A program made the position numbers and the translations under genes. Shown here piece after piece: positions 25,678 to 35,115 of a DNA stretch of 64,000 nt; the stretch's first letter is position 1, and the number at the start of each line of letters is the position of its first letter. Origin of the DNA: Nitrososphaerota archaeon (lineage in GTDB: Archaea; Thermoproteota; Nitrososphaeria; Nitrososphaerales; JACPRH01); assembly GCA_023379805.1 (NCBI GenBank), contig JAMCPI010000013.1, positions 1 through 64,000 on the forward strand. The letters run 5' to 3'. The notes beneath the pieces were generated by a model. It made no database searches. It was not told the DNA's origin and saw only the letters and a list, made by a program, of their open reading frames with translations.

Positions 25678-26730
25678 TTAATCAGACCCGAAGAACATTG
25701 CTACGATGCGTCTGACAGCGCTTTGGACCTCTGAGTCGTCGCTTGTCAACGCCACGATGGCCTCCTCTGCAGACTGCTTCGGAGTCATTCCGTCTGAGAT
25801 AAGCCGCGCCCAGTTTATGAGGTCTCCGACCGATGGTCCATACGGTATATCTCCTGTCTTGTACTGCCTGCGGAGTTCTGCGCCGACCTTCGTGATCTTT
25901 AACGCTACGTCAGGGGATACACCAGCCTTGTTACCTATCATCGCAACTTCTTCCTGCGCGACCTTGTCTCCGATACTTAGATAGTCAAAGTTAATCCAGA
26001 CCGTCATTCTTCTTCTGAAGGCTGCGTTGAGCGGTTTTGTGCCTGCGAACTCCGAGGAGTATGGGTTCATGCTGATGATGACGTAGCCTCTTGGGTGGCG
26101 GGGGATGATCTCGTTGTCCTTCTCGGTGAGAACAATGTGCCCTCTTGTGTCGAGGACAGGGTTGAGACGAGTCGCAACGTCCTGCTTCATCATGTTCGCT
26201 TCATCTAGGTAGAGGATGCCTCCGTACCTGCACCAAGACACTATCTGTCCATCTACCCAGTTCTCCTTCCCAAGCCCAATATATCTTCCAAACAGGTCGT
26301 AGGATGAGGTCTGGAGACCGCAGTTAATCTCCCAGAGCGGCAGTCCTGCGAGCTCAGCCACTAGGTATACAATGTGTGTTTTACCGGTTCCGCTTGGCCC
26401 GACTAGAGCGCACTGCTTAAAGTAGGCGAGCGCCCTGACAATTCGCTGCACATAATTTTCACCCTGATCAATATACTCAGGCGTATCTGAAGGCATCAGT
26501 TCTAACGCGAAGTCCGGGCAGTTGTAACCCATTGACAAATCGTATTTCTCAACATTGTATCTTTCAACGAGCCGAGACTTTTTGATACGAGGCCGTGCGG
26601 TTGATATGTAAAGGGTGGTGTCTCCAATCTCGGTCTTTACGAGATCCACATCCTTCCGGATGTGTCCCTTCACATCCCCCTGCTTAACGTACTGCATAGT
26701 ACGTTTTTTTCCCTCGTCTCCGCTCGACAA
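25678..26730 (-). CDS. MoxR/CbbQ-family AAA+ ATPase
   Basis: A 350-residue AAA+ protein: Walker A GPSGTGKTH (111-119), Walker B ILYLDEANMM (172-181), sensor 1 VIISMNPYS, arginine-finger region FRRRMTVWINFDYL. This is the MoxR branch (YxDEAN form, with C-terminal helical lid). The frame begins with TTG at 26730; an ATG at 26697 (MQYVKQGDVKG) is an alternative. It should use ATP to drive its VWA partner in maturing a client protein. Divergent from the SecB-like gene. Confidence 0.85.
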   Translation of the reverse strand: MSSGDEGKKRTMQYVKQGDVKGHIRKDVDLVKTEIGDTTLYISTARPRIKKSRLVERYNVEKYDLSMGYNCPDFALELMPSDTPEYIDQGENYVQRIVRALAYFKQCALVGPSGTGKTHIVYLVAELAGLPLWEINCGLQTSSYDLFGRYIGLGKENWVDGQIVSWCRYGGILYLDEANMMKQDVATRLNPVLDTRGHIVLTEKDNEIIPRHPRGYVIISMNPYSSEFAGTKPLNAAFRRRMTVWINFDYLSIGDKVAQEEVAMIGNKAGVSPDVALKITKVGAELRRQYKTGDIPYGPSVGDLINWARLISDGMTPKQSAEEAIVALTSDDSEVQSAVRRIVAMFFGSD

Positions 26731-26864
26731 GCTGATCTTCTGTCTTTCAAAGCCTGCATAAACGTATTCAGTACTAGTTTGTCACAGTTGGTACATACTG
26801 CCGGTAATAAATTAAGGGCAAAATTGTTATCTAGCAAGCGTCGAGTATAGAGGCGAGAGAACAA

Positions 26865-27398
26865 TTGGGTGAGCGTGACAGTCTAAGCATACTGCTCAAT
26901 CTTCGAACTTTGAGCGTGGATAAGCTCGACGAGAACACGAATCGGAACACGCCTGTCACGTTCCGAGTTAACGTCAAGTTCGACGAGACCAGCCGTAAGG
27001 TGGAGGAAACCACTGTTGATTTCGGTATCACCGTCACAACTGAGCCTAACGTCGCAAGGTTTGGCGTGGAAGGGCTGGCGGTTGTGAGAGGCAAAGCCGA
27101 GGATATCGAGCGCGTCTTCGCCACCCCGCCTGACAGCAAAGTCCCGAACCTGCTTTTCGAGATATATGACCGGCTGTATACAGCCGTGTACGTGACATCT
27201 TCGATCCTGGATGTTCCCTGTCCATCCCCACTGCTGCTGAGATCAGGCGTGCAAAGCGAGCAACCTGTAGAGGAGTCTCGATCTGAGGCACCTGTGACTG
27301 AAAAAGGTGCGGCTGGGGTAGCAGGAATGAAGGTGGGCGTTACCGGGGCGTCCGGTGCCGCTTCTTCTGAGTCGGCTACACCCCAGGAATCTCGGTGA
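26865..27398 (+). CDS. Possible SecB-like beta-domain protein
   Basis: A 177-residue protein starting with TTG. The first 125 residues alternate beta strands (TFRVNVKFDETSRKVEETTVDFGITVTTEP, ARFGVEGLAVVRGKAEDIERVF) and end in helix-loop NLLFEIYDRLYTAVYVTSSILDVPCPSPLLL. This layout resembles SecB-like export chaperones (strands, then helix, then a Pro-rich hydrophobic loop). The C-terminal 50 residues are low-complexity Glu/Ala/Gly/Ser. The family call is tentative. It is convergent with the pilus ATPase gene, overlapping its 3' end by 23 bases. Confidence 0.45.
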   Translation: MGERDSLSILLNLRTLSVDKLDENTNRNTPVTFRVNVKFDETSRKVEETTVDFGITVTTEPNVARFGVEGLAVVRGKAEDIERVFATPPDSKVPNLLFEIYDRLYTAVYVTSSILDVPCPSPLLLRSGVQSEQPVEESRSEAPVTEKGAAGVAGMKVGVTGASGAASSESATPQESR

Positions 27399-28983
27399 AC
27401 TTCATCGCTCGGCGATAGACTCTTTCAGGATCTTTCCGGTACATCGCTATGGTTTGGCTGAACTTTCGGTAGTCTCTCATGTTATGTGCTCTCATCCAGC
27501 GGAGCACTCTCTTTCGTCTCTCCATCTCCTCTCTAACCTCGTCGAGCGTTAAGCCGTTGCTCTCCGCTATGCGTTTGAGAAGTCTGCTTCCGGAGATGTT
27601 TATTTCATACTCGTCTTTCGCCGGGTTCCAGGTCGATATGTCCTTCACTGCGTCAACTCCCATGATTTCAGACATCTGTGTGACTCTTCTGACGATGCTT
27701 CTTGATCCTGGTCCTGTACGTGTGTTTACTCGTTTGACTACCAGAGCGCAGTGCATGAGGGGGATGCTGGCTGCAGGCACATTCATAGGGTCTTGAACCA
27801 GTCTCTTCAAAGCGGCCTCAACCTGATCAGCGTGCATTGTGCAGAGTCCTCCGTGCCCGGTTGCGACTGCTTGGAAGAGCACGTATGCTTCTTCTCCTCT
27901 AACCTCTCCTACAACAATGTAGTCGGGTCGGTGTCTCACCGCGGCCTTTAGGAGTTCGAAGAGACCGATTGCGCCTTCGTCTTGGGCGCCGTAACCGGTT
28001 CTTGAGATTGATGAGACCCAGTTCTCGTGAGGAAGGTTGATTTCAGCGACCTCCTCTACGGTGAATATCTTGTAGCTTGCCGGTATGAAGCCTGATATAG
28101 CGTTGAGCGCAGTGGTTTTTCCCGCTCCTGTGGAACCTAGGACCATCAGCGACATTTTGTTGTCCATCAGCATCCAGAGATAGGTGGCAATGCTCTCGTT
28201 AATTGTGCCTAGGTTAAGCAGGTCTATGATGGTGTACGGATCTTCTTTGAATTTTCTGATTGTGAAGCTTGTTCCTAGAGGAGTTACTTCACGTCTAAAC
28301 ATAGCTGAGAGACGGTGTTTGCCTGGGAGGGTGGCGTCAACTATTGGGTAGGTGGTGCTGATGTGTTTCCCTGACAGGTGGACAAGTTTCACTATGAAGT
28401 TGTCGAGTTCTTCCTCGGTCTCGAACCGGATGTTCGCCATCATGCTCTCGTATTTCTTGTGCCAAACGTAGATCGGTTTGTTCAGTCCGCCGCAGCTAAT
28501 ATCCTCTATGAGCGGGTCATCCATCAGTGGGCCGATACGTTCGAGGCCAAGCATATCGCGAGTAGCGTAGTACGTGATTTTTCGGGCTTCGAGGCCTGAT
28601 AAATCGGTCAGCTCACCTTGGTGTGCAGCGATAACTTTGGGTAACTGCTTTCGGAAGCTCTCCTGCGGTGTTTCATTTTCCTCTGCAGGTTTCAGCTCGT
28701 ATTCTAGTATGGCTTTGAGGTCGTTGTAGATTTTCCTCTCATTTGGTGTTAAGGGAAGTTCGTCTACCACGTACAGGTGTTCAAGGTTTTCCGTGTTCTG
28801 GGTTATGACGGCGTAGGCGAACGGGGGCGTCAGGGGGTACCTGTCGATCTCCACGTAGTTTTCGGGTATTCCTGACTGCTGGATCTGGCCCAGAGACACC
28901 TTTTGAGTCTTGCCCGCATCCGTAGGCTCGATTATGTCAGGCTCATTCGACGCTTTTTTACCATGTTTCTTTCCTTTGAACAT
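27376..28983 (-). CDS. Type IV pilus/archaellum-type assembly ATPase (FlaI/GspE superfamily)
   Basis: A 535-residue secretion ATPase with Walker A GSTGAGKTT (283-291), Asp box TVEEVAEINLPHENWV, Walker B-like PDYIVVGEVRG and His box GHGGLCTMHAD. The N-terminal 150 residues are the archaeal-type N-domain that contacts the membrane platform. It powers pilin polymerisation. It is the last gene of the operon pilin-pilin-platform-ATPase, starting 3 bases after the platform gene. No archaellum-specific genes (FlaB, FlaH, FlaX) are present, so an adhesion-type pilus is more likely. Confidence 0.9.
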   Translation of the reverse strand: MFKGKKHGKKASNEPDIIEPTDAGKTQKVSLGQIQQSGIPENYVEIDRYPLTPPFAYAVITQNTENLEHLYVVDELPLTPNERKIYNDLKAILEYELKPAEENETPQESFRKQLPKVIAAHQGELTDLSGLEARKITYYATRDMLGLERIGPLMDDPLIEDISCGGLNKPIYVWHKKYESMMANIRFETEEELDNFIVKLVHLSGKHISTTYPIVDATLPGKHRLSAMFRREVTPLGTSFTIRKFKEDPYTIIDLLNLGTINESIATYLWMLMDNKMSLMVLGSTGAGKTTALNAISGFIPASYKIFTVEEVAEINLPHENWVSSISRTGYGAQDEGAIGLFELLKAAVRHRPDYIVVGEVRGEEAYVLFQAVATGHGGLCTMHADQVEAALKRLVQDPMNVPAASIPLMHCALVVKRVNTRTGPGSRSIVRRVTQMSEIMGVDAVKDISTWNPAKDEYEINISGSRLLKRIAESNGLTLDEVREEMERRKRVLRWMRAHNMRDYRKFSQTIAMYRKDPERVYRRAMKFTEIPGV

Positions 28984-28986
28984 CTC

Positions 28987-30690
28987 TTACTTCACTCCCG
29001 GTAGGAAGGCCTGCAGGACATAGATTGTCGCGATGCTTATTGCTGCTAGTGCAAGCGCATGTTTGAAGCCTGCGTACATGCTGCCTTCACCCATTTTTCC
29101 TGATGCGAAACCCATTATCCACCCCTGCGACACAGCGCCTGTCAGAAGCGCACCAATGATGGAGGAGATCTCGCCGTTAGATCCCGAAGAGGACGGTGTG
29201 ATGAGAAAGTTCATCATCATCATTGTGCTAGCAACCATCATTACTGCCCCAAAGTAAGGTACGATAATGAGTGGGCGAAGACTGGATCTCTGTTCGCGAG
29301 CAATCTCCTTCATCTGCTGCGCGAAATCAGCCATTGTCTCGAACATTTCAGCCGTTCCTCCACCTAGATCAACGACTTCAAGGAGAACGAACGCGATGGC
29401 TTTTGCTGACCATATCTGGATACTGTTGGCGAAATTCGTCATCACCTTTCTTATCGGTATTCCCCAGCCGATTTGGGCTGACATTTCTCGGATATGCTCC
29501 GAGAGGGCTCCATAGTTCTGTGAAGCGACCTGCTGAATACAACGCTCCGGTGAAAGACCTGTCTTTCTCACCTCAGCGATATCTCTAACGAATTTCGGCA
29601 GCGCATTCTCGATTGCTTTACGGGCTCTTGCCTCTCGCTCAAACTTTATCGCTGGATAAACACAGGCTATTATCAGACCGACCCCTATCTTGAGGTAGAG
29701 CGGTGCTTCGAAGGGGAGGAACACTAACACTGGCACCGCCACGAAACCGAGGAAGATCGTGTTCAGATTCTTGAACGAGACTATTGGGCCATCCTTGACT
29801 TGTACCGCATCAATCAAGTAGAAGAAGACAATCGAGATGATGGGAATGAAGATGGTTGAGAAGGCGACTGCGTTTGACAGACCACTCAACCCAGTCCTGT
29901 TTACGACCGATTGGAGTGCGAAGATTAGGTAGAAGCAGAGCCCCATTACGACTGTGGCTGCAACATATGCTTCAGCGAAGATGCCTATTGTACCGGAGGA
30001 GCTCCGCATCTTCATCAGCCTGTGGTTGAATATTTCATGGATCTTCGCATCCATGTAGCTGGTCAGGTGGCCACCAGCACGCAGAAGCGACGTGTATCCT
30101 GAGAAGAAATCAGCGAGATACTTGTTGGGCGTAGATTTAGCTGATTTTTCGAGCGCCGAGATCGGATCCAAGCCATACATGTCTATGTCAGTCAGGATCC
30201 GTTTCGACTCTGCTGAGAGGGTGGGAAATAAGGTGACCTTGCTGATTCTTCGCAGCGTGACGAGCAGAGATATGCCGCCGCCGGATAGTATGCTGAAGTA
30301 ACTGATAACGTAGGGAAGTTCCGTATCGATTGAACCTGACTTGGAAGAGGCGGATATCCAAGGCTGCCCTATTCCAAATAAGAAGACAAACAAAGGAACA
30401 AATATCAGAAGTAGCGTAAACGGACTGCGCAGCATAAAGAACAGGAGAACACCTACTAGTGCAACAGATATCGAACAAACCGTAGCAAATACAACAATCG
30501 CAATGTAATTTTCAGGCGGATCTCTTCGACCGGATTTCGACAGCGCCTGCTTGATCTGAGGCAACCGGTTGCCCAGCATAACCGCGGGTCGACGGAAAAG
30601 TTTCAGCGACAGTTTAGCGAGTCCACTCTGACCTTCACTCTTCTCCTTCTTAGGCTTCTTGGGCTCCACCGCCTGCTTCTGTTTACTCAA
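28987..30690 (-). CDS. Type IV pilus platform membrane protein (FlaJ/TadC-like)
   Basis: A 567-residue polytopic protein with a basic N-terminus (KQKQAVEPKKPKKEKSEG), about nine membrane helices and two T2SF-type cytoplasmic regions (IDMYGLDPISALEKSAKSTPNKYLADFFSGYTSLLRAGG and ALPKFVRDIAEVRKTGLSPERCIQQVASQNYGALSEHIREM). This arrangement is the archaeal FlaJ/TadC fusion of two domains. It anchors the ATPase to the membrane and guides pilins. Confidence 0.88.
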   Translation of the reverse strand: MSKQKQAVEPKKPKKEKSEGQSGLAKLSLKLFRRPAVMLGNRLPQIKQALSKSGRRDPPENYIAIVVFATVCSISVALVGVLLFFMLRSPFTLLLIFVPLFVFLFGIGQPWISASSKSGSIDTELPYVISYFSILSGGGISLLVTLRRISKVTLFPTLSAESKRILTDIDMYGLDPISALEKSAKSTPNKYLADFFSGYTSLLRAGGHLTSYMDAKIHEIFNHRLMKMRSSSGTIGIFAEAYVAATVVMGLCFYLIFALQSVVNRTGLSGLSNAVAFSTIFIPIISIVFFYLIDAVQVKDGPIVSFKNLNTIFLGFVAVPVLVFLPFEAPLYLKIGVGLIIACVYPAIKFEREARARKAIENALPKFVRDIAEVRKTGLSPERCIQQVASQNYGALSEHIREMSAQIGWGIPIRKVMTNFANSIQIWSAKAIAFVLLEVVDLGGGTAEMFETMADFAQQMKEIAREQRSSLRPLIIVPYFGAVMMVASTMMMMNFLITPSSSGSNGEISSIIGALLTGAVSQGWIMGFASGKMGEGSMYAGFKHALALAAISIATIYVLQAFLPGVK

Positions 30691-30736
30691 TACTGTTCTC
30701 CCCTACAGGTTTCAAAATTCTCTTCCTTGGGCATGA

Positions 30737-31183
30737 TTAGCTCGCCTTACCGTAAGTTGTGTAAGTTGAGCCGTACTGAGCGACAGCCTTAACGTAGTAT
30801 GTTCCACCGCTCACAAGGGTCTTTGTGACGTTGAGCCAATTGGATGTTCCCTTCTGTAGTGTGAGTGACTTTTGGTAACTGGTTACGGTGGGGTTCGTGG
30901 AGTTCCAGATGAGAATCTGCTGGATCTTCGTATCCATGGCCCCGTTGTTGTAAAACCAAACTGTTACGTTGCCGGTCGCGGCGTTAAAACTAACATTAGT
31001 GATGATGAAGTCTTCATTCAACCCGTTGATGTCGTTGGTTACGTCTTGGCCGTAGGACTCTGTTACTTGGGCTGAGGTTGTGTTTACGAAGCTCCAAACC
31101 ATCATCCCACCTGCCAAAGTTATGCTAATCATAATAATGGAGGCCAGCACCGGGCTGACCCCCCTTCTTTTACGGGAGAGGAT
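30737..31183 (-). CDS. Archaeal type IV pilin 2 (start codon unclear)
   Basis: The frame contains RKRRGVSPVLASIIMISITLAGGMMVW, a class III pilin signal (cleavage after RRG) and hydrophobic polymerisation helix, then a beta-rich, Thr/Asn-rich domain. The only usual start codon in the frame is the GTG at 31150, which lies after the cleavage motif and would delete the signal. Between the TAG of pilin 1 (31220-31222) and this motif no frame has an ATG, GTG or TTG. An ATC at 31183 would give a normal-length leader (LSRKRRG). Alternatives are readthrough of the TAG, which is in the same frame, or a sequence error. Confidence 0.65.
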   Translation of the reverse strand: MLSRKRRGVSPVLASIIMISITLAGGMMVWSFVNTTSAQVTESYGQDVTNDINGLNEDFIITNVSFNAATGNVTVWFYNNGAMDTKIQQILIWNSTNPTVTSYQKSLTLQKGTSNWLNVTKTLVSGGTYYVKAVAQYGSTYTTYGKAS

Positions 31184-31219
31184 ATCTAATCCCCTTCGAT
31201 ACCTTCGCCTGTTAGGCTT

Positions 31220-31672
31220 CTACGAAGCTGTTACCGTAGTTGATAGCAAGCTACCACTGTTGAAGCCTATCTTGACTTGATATGATGTTCCTGCTGTGAA
31301 TGCTGCGCTGACTGGGAATTGTAGTTTCACAGTCAATGTACCGCCTCCACCTTTTATTGTTGATGAAGTCAAATTGCTGAAACTATTAATGGTATATTGT
31401 ACACCGTTTACTGTTGTTGTAATTGAACTAAGTGAGTCAGATTGTGCACCTGCGTTCGATAGTGTAACGTTAAAGTATCTTTGAGGTGTGGCAGTCATAC
31501 TGTTCAAGGTTGCCGTGCCTTGCACTTTGATAGCTGCTGATTCTGAGTAGGTTCCGAAGAGTCCGAAGACGTATGATGCGACTCCGACTCCTACGGCTAC
31601 TGTAACTGCGAGTAGAATGATTGTTGCGAGTACCGGGGATATACCCTTTCTTTTCGTATATTTCTGATTCAT
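31220..31672 (-). CDS. Archaeal type IV pilin 1
   Basis: A 150-residue prepilin: MNQKYTKRKG, then ISPVLATIILLAVTVAVGVGVASYVFG, the class III signal peptide cut after KRKG by an EppA/PibD-type peptidase, followed by the polymerisation helix. The mature domain is Ser/Thr-rich and beta-rich (QRYFNVTLSNAGAQSDSLSSITTTVNG). First gene of the pilus operon; a TATA-like GTTAATATGG lies about 40 bases upstream on the minus strand, with GGTGAT before the start codon. Confidence 0.9.
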   Translation of the reverse strand: MNQKYTKRKGISPVLATIILLAVTVAVGVGVASYVFGLFGTYSESAAIKVQGTATLNSMTATPQRYFNVTLSNAGAQSDSLSSITTTVNGVQYTINSFSNLTSSTIKGGGGTLTVKLQFPVSAAFTAGTSYQVKIGFNSGSLLSTTVTAS

Positions 31673-31802
31673 GCTTACGAATCACCAAGTTCGAAGAGGT
31701 CAATTTCCATATTAACGGTTGTGAAGAGCAGTACTAGAGCCGAAATCTATAGTATCACTCACAGAAACTTGGGTGATCTGTGTTTAGACTGCTCGTAGTC
31801 GC

Positions 31803-32693
31803 CTACTTCTTGAAGCCTGCAACATAGTGATCTGGCTCAACCTCCACCAAATCAGCATCCTCATTATCGAAGCTTCCTGTCTCCACCACGCTTCTCTCTC
31901 GGAACCTGTTAGACGGATCAGGTTCAGGAACCGCCGCTATCAGCTGCTTAGTGTAGGGGTGCAGCGGCTTCTCAATCACCTTCTCCGACGGTCCTGACTC
32001 AACTACTCGTCCCCGGTACATTACTGAAACCCTGTCTGAGAAGTATCTTGCAGTTGCTATGTCGTGCGTAATGTAGAGGAAGGATATGTTATAGGTCTCC
32101 TGAAGCCTCTTCAGGAGCTGAAGGATCTCTACGCGGCTCGAAGCGTCAATCATCGACACCGGTTCATCAGCCATAATGTACTCCGGGTTAAGCACAAGCG
32201 CCCGAGCAATACCTACTCTTTGCCGCTGGCCTCCGGAAAGCATGTGAGGATACTTCTCCGCATAGTCCTGAGGTGGTGTCAACCTGACATCCTCCAGCGT
32301 CTTATACACGTGCTCCCGACGCTGCTTCTCGTCGCCGATACGGTGGATTACGAGGGGCTCCTCCACTATCTGGTAGATGTTCATGAAGGGGTCGATGCTT
32401 GAATACGGGTCCTGAAAGACCGCTTGAACCCGTCTCCTAAACAGCTTCAGCTTCGCCTCATGCAGGTTCGTAATATCTTGGTTTTCGAAGAAGATGCGGC
32501 CAGCAGTAGGCTGCAGCAACCGGAGCGTCAATCGTCCAAGGGTTGTCTTACCTGATCCTGACTCGCCTACAAGCGCCACTATCTCGCCTTTCCCGATTTT
32601 GAGGGAGACGCCGTCAACCGCCTTCATTGTAGCGGTCTTGAACAGCCCTTTCCTCACTGTGAAGTGCATCTTCACATCCTCAAGTCTAATCAT
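31803..32693 (-). CDS. dppF: Peptide ABC transporter ATPase, DppF/OppF
   Basis: A 296-residue ATPase with Walker A GESGSGKTT, signature LSGGQRQRVGIARAL, Walker B YIMADEP and H-loop ITHD, and the oligopeptide/dipeptide C-terminal segment GPSEKVIEKPLHPYTKQLIAAVPEPDP. It overlaps dppD by 4 bases and is the last gene of the six-gene uptake operon. The extra acidic C-terminus (DNEDADLVEVEPDHYV) follows the usual end. Confidence 0.9.
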   Translation of the reverse strand: MIRLEDVKMHFTVRKGLFKTATMKAVDGVSLKIGKGEIVALVGESGSGKTTLGRLTLRLLQPTAGRIFFENQDITNLHEAKLKLFRRRVQAVFQDPYSSIDPFMNIYQIVEEPLVIHRIGDEKQRREHVYKTLEDVRLTPPQDYAEKYPHMLSGGQRQRVGIARALVLNPEYIMADEPVSMIDASSRVEILQLLKRLQETYNISFLYITHDIATARYFSDRVSVMYRGRVVESGPSEKVIEKPLHPYTKQLIAAVPEPDPSNRFRERSVVETGSFDNEDADLVEVEPDHYVAGFKK

Positions 32694-33670
32694 TTCTTCG
32701 CCTTCACCCTCTCAGATTCTACGTTTAGCCAGCATTTCGCAGTCTGCCCTTCATCCACCTTCACCTGAGGCGGCACCTTGTGATCACACGGTTCGAAGCG
32801 GTAGGGGCATCTGGGGTGGAAGCGGCAGCCGGGAGGAGGTGAAGTCAGATCAGGTGGGGCGCCGGGAATATATCTTGGATCTGCGTTTGATTTTAGTCTT
32901 GGGACGCTTGCGAGGAGCAGCTGCGTGTAAGGGTGCTTCGGGTTGCCGAATATCTGCTCCGCGCTTCCCTTCTCCACAACCTCACCAGCATACAGCACAG
33001 CCAGATGGTCGCAGATGTCGCTTGACAAAGCAATATCATGGGTGATGAATATCATTGAGAGGCCTAGTTCCCGCTTCAGCCTTTTCAACAGGTTCATAAT
33101 CTGCGCCTGAATACTGACGTCTAGGGCTGATGTCGGCTCGTCGAGAATAATGAGCCTCGGGTCCAGCACGAGGGCTGAAGCCACGCCTACGCGCTGCTTC
33201 ATTCCGCCGCTCAACTCATGCGGGTATCGGTCATAGATTTCTCTCGGCAGCCCTACCATCTCGAAGAGATCCTCTACCCGTTTACGCGCCTCTCTGCGGT
33301 CAGATTTGCTTCTGACAAGCATAGGTTCAGCGGCCTGAAAACCTACTTTGAGGACAGGGTTAAGCGAGTTCTGGGCTCCTTGGAAAACCATTGATATCTG
33401 GCGCCACCGAACCTGCTTCCTGAAGGTCTCGTCGGGAAGCCCTGTAATCTCCTTTCCGTCAAGCGTCACCTGACCCTCGTAGGCGTGCACATTCTTCGGG
33501 AGAACCCTCATCAATGCGAGTGACAGGCTTGTTTTTCCGCTCCCAGACTCGCCGACTATGCCTAACGCCTCTCCCTTCTCGATGTCGAAGGAGACGCCGT
33601 CAACCGCCTTCACAACTCCTCTTGCAGAGCTGTACTGGAGCTTCAGGTCGCGAACCTCGAGCATAGGCAT
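32690..33670 (-). CDS. dppD: Peptide ABC transporter ATPase, DppD/OppD
   Basis: A 326-residue ATPase with Walker A GESGSGKTS, signature LSGGMKQRVGVASAL, Walker B LIILDEP, H-loop ITHD, and the C-terminal oligopeptide_HPY region (GNPKHPYTQLLLASVPRL) ending with the Cys pattern CRFHPRCPYRFEPCDHKVP, which in this family can bind an Fe-S cluster. Pairs with DppF as the heterodimeric motor. Confidence 0.9.
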   Translation of the reverse strand: MPMLEVRDLKLQYSSARGVVKAVDGVSFDIEKGEALGIVGESGSGKTSLSLALMRVLPKNVHAYEGQVTLDGKEITGLPDETFRKQVRWRQISMVFQGAQNSLNPVLKVGFQAAEPMLVRSKSDRREARKRVEDLFEMVGLPREIYDRYPHELSGGMKQRVGVASALVLDPRLIILDEPTSALDVSIQAQIMNLLKRLKRELGLSMIFITHDIALSSDICDHLAVLYAGEVVEKGSAEQIFGNPKHPYTQLLLASVPRLKSNADPRYIPGAPPDLTSPPPGCRFHPRCPYRFEPCDHKVPPQVKVDEGQTAKCWLNVESERVKAKK

Positions 33671-33675
33671 CTCTT

Positions 33676-35112
33676 TTACTGCACCCTCCTTAGACGCGGG
33701 TTAACTACAGGTTCAAGGGCCAGTGCGAGTAGGACAAATGTCATGGCGGTGATTACTATGAGGAGGCCGGGTGGCAGGATCCACCACCAGTAGCCTACGT
33801 AGACGCCGCCGTTCTGGAATCCTGCTTCAAGTATCTGTCCCCAAGTGGGTAGCGACGGGTCTCCTAACCCTAGGAAGCTCAAGGAGGCTTCAGCGAGTAT
33901 CGCAGCCGGTGTGGAGAATATCATCTGGGCGAAGACGAAGGGCGCGGTCTGAGGAAAAATGTGCCTGAACATGATGCGTGATTTAGATGCGCCGAGAGTG
34001 GTTGTTGCCTCAACAAGGTTTCCTGAACGGATTTGAAGCACCATCGACCTGATTAGGATGGTTAAGCCCGGCCAGCCGAACGCGATCAGTATCAAGATGA
34101 TGATGAAGAGGTTCTGTCCGACGATGAAGGCCAGGAAGATGAGGATAGGAAGAAGCGGAATGTTGGCGAGAATATCTGAGGCTCGCTGTATCGCAGTATC
34201 AGTCTTCCCACCTATGTAGCCGCTCACAATGCCTGTTACAGTTCCAATAAACGTGGTAACCACTGAGGTGACGAGTCCTATGAAGAGCGCTACTGGGAAA
34301 CCGAAGAGCAGCCCAACCGACAGATCTCTCCCTAAAGTGTCGGTTCCTAAGAGGCCGAAGACAGAGCCTCCCATAACGTATTTTAGGTGACCCACCGAGT
34401 CGGATTGGTTGTAAAGCAACGCGTCAACCCTGACGGTGTAGTTGCCTTTTAACACCATAAATCCTCCGTAGCCATCTGGAACACCGAAGACCGCCTGATC
34501 CACGCCTTTAACCAGCAGATCCTGGTCACTGATGGAGACTGAGAACTGCTGCTCCAAGAAATCAGACACAGCTGAGGCTACGTTAGGCTCACCGCTCAAC
34601 CGGACCCTAAACGGTGTATCGTAGTAACGGCGGAACGGCGGTTGCTCACCCGGCCTAGGTCCGGAGACGATTAACTGGTATAGGCTGATGCTCTTCCCGT
34701 CAGGCCGCTGCACAGTCACCGTGATGATTGGCGGTCGATCCCGGTATGAAACGTTCTGCACCGTGAGCGAAGTGAAGCTAGGTGCCTCGTCCGCAGCATA
34801 ATCTAGGTTGAAGCGGTAGATTATCCGCATCGCACCCGGTTCAGGTAGTCGCTCAGCCTGTCCCGTGCTCTCAAACACCTTGGTCTCCAGATGCTTTTCG
34901 CTGTTGAACAGGTTTGTCCAGCTCGGAGGGGCCACCTGAGGATTATCCGCCCAAAGCACAGGGTTACTCCAGTATCTAAGGCCGAAATTAGCAGGGTAAG
35001 CCACTATGACGCCAACCGATATTATCACCAGCGTGATGAAGAAGGCAGCGCCGACTTTTCCTGAGCCTGTTGAAAGAAGCTCCTTCAAGACGTTTTTTGC
35101 CCGACGAGACAT
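33676..35112 (-). CDS. dppC: Peptide ABC transporter permease, DppC, with large external insertion
   Basis: A 478-residue permease. After transmembrane helix 1 (about 16-38) there is an unusually long external domain (about 40-240, including RYWSNPVLWADNPQVAPPSW and a beta-rich region). It ends at GGSVFGLLGTDTLGRDLSVGLLFG, the normal DppC sequence, with the EAA loop VEATTTLGASKSRIMFRHIFPQ. Ordinary DppC proteins have about 300 residues, so the insertion adds some 180 and may dock the membrane-anchored binding protein. Confidence 0.88.
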   Translation of the reverse strand: MSRRAKNVLKELLSTGSGKVGAAFFITLVIISVGVIVAYPANFGLRYWSNPVLWADNPQVAPPSWTNLFNSEKHLETKVFESTGQAERLPEPGAMRIIYRFNLDYAADEAPSFTSLTVQNVSYRDRPPIITVTVQRPDGKSISLYQLIVSGPRPGEQPPFRRYYDTPFRVRLSGEPNVASAVSDFLEQQFSVSISDQDLLVKGVDQAVFGVPDGYGGFMVLKGNYTVRVDALLYNQSDSVGHLKYVMGGSVFGLLGTDTLGRDLSVGLLFGFPVALFIGLVTSVVTTFIGTVTGIVSGYIGGKTDTAIQRASDILANIPLLPILIFLAFIVGQNLFIIILILIAFGWPGLTILIRSMVLQIRSGNLVEATTTLGASKSRIMFRHIFPQTAPFVFAQMIFSTPAAILAEASLSFLGLGDPSLPTWGQILEAGFQNGGVYVGYWWWILPPGLLIVITAMTFVLLALALEPVVNPRLRRVQ

Positions 35113-35115
35113 CTT

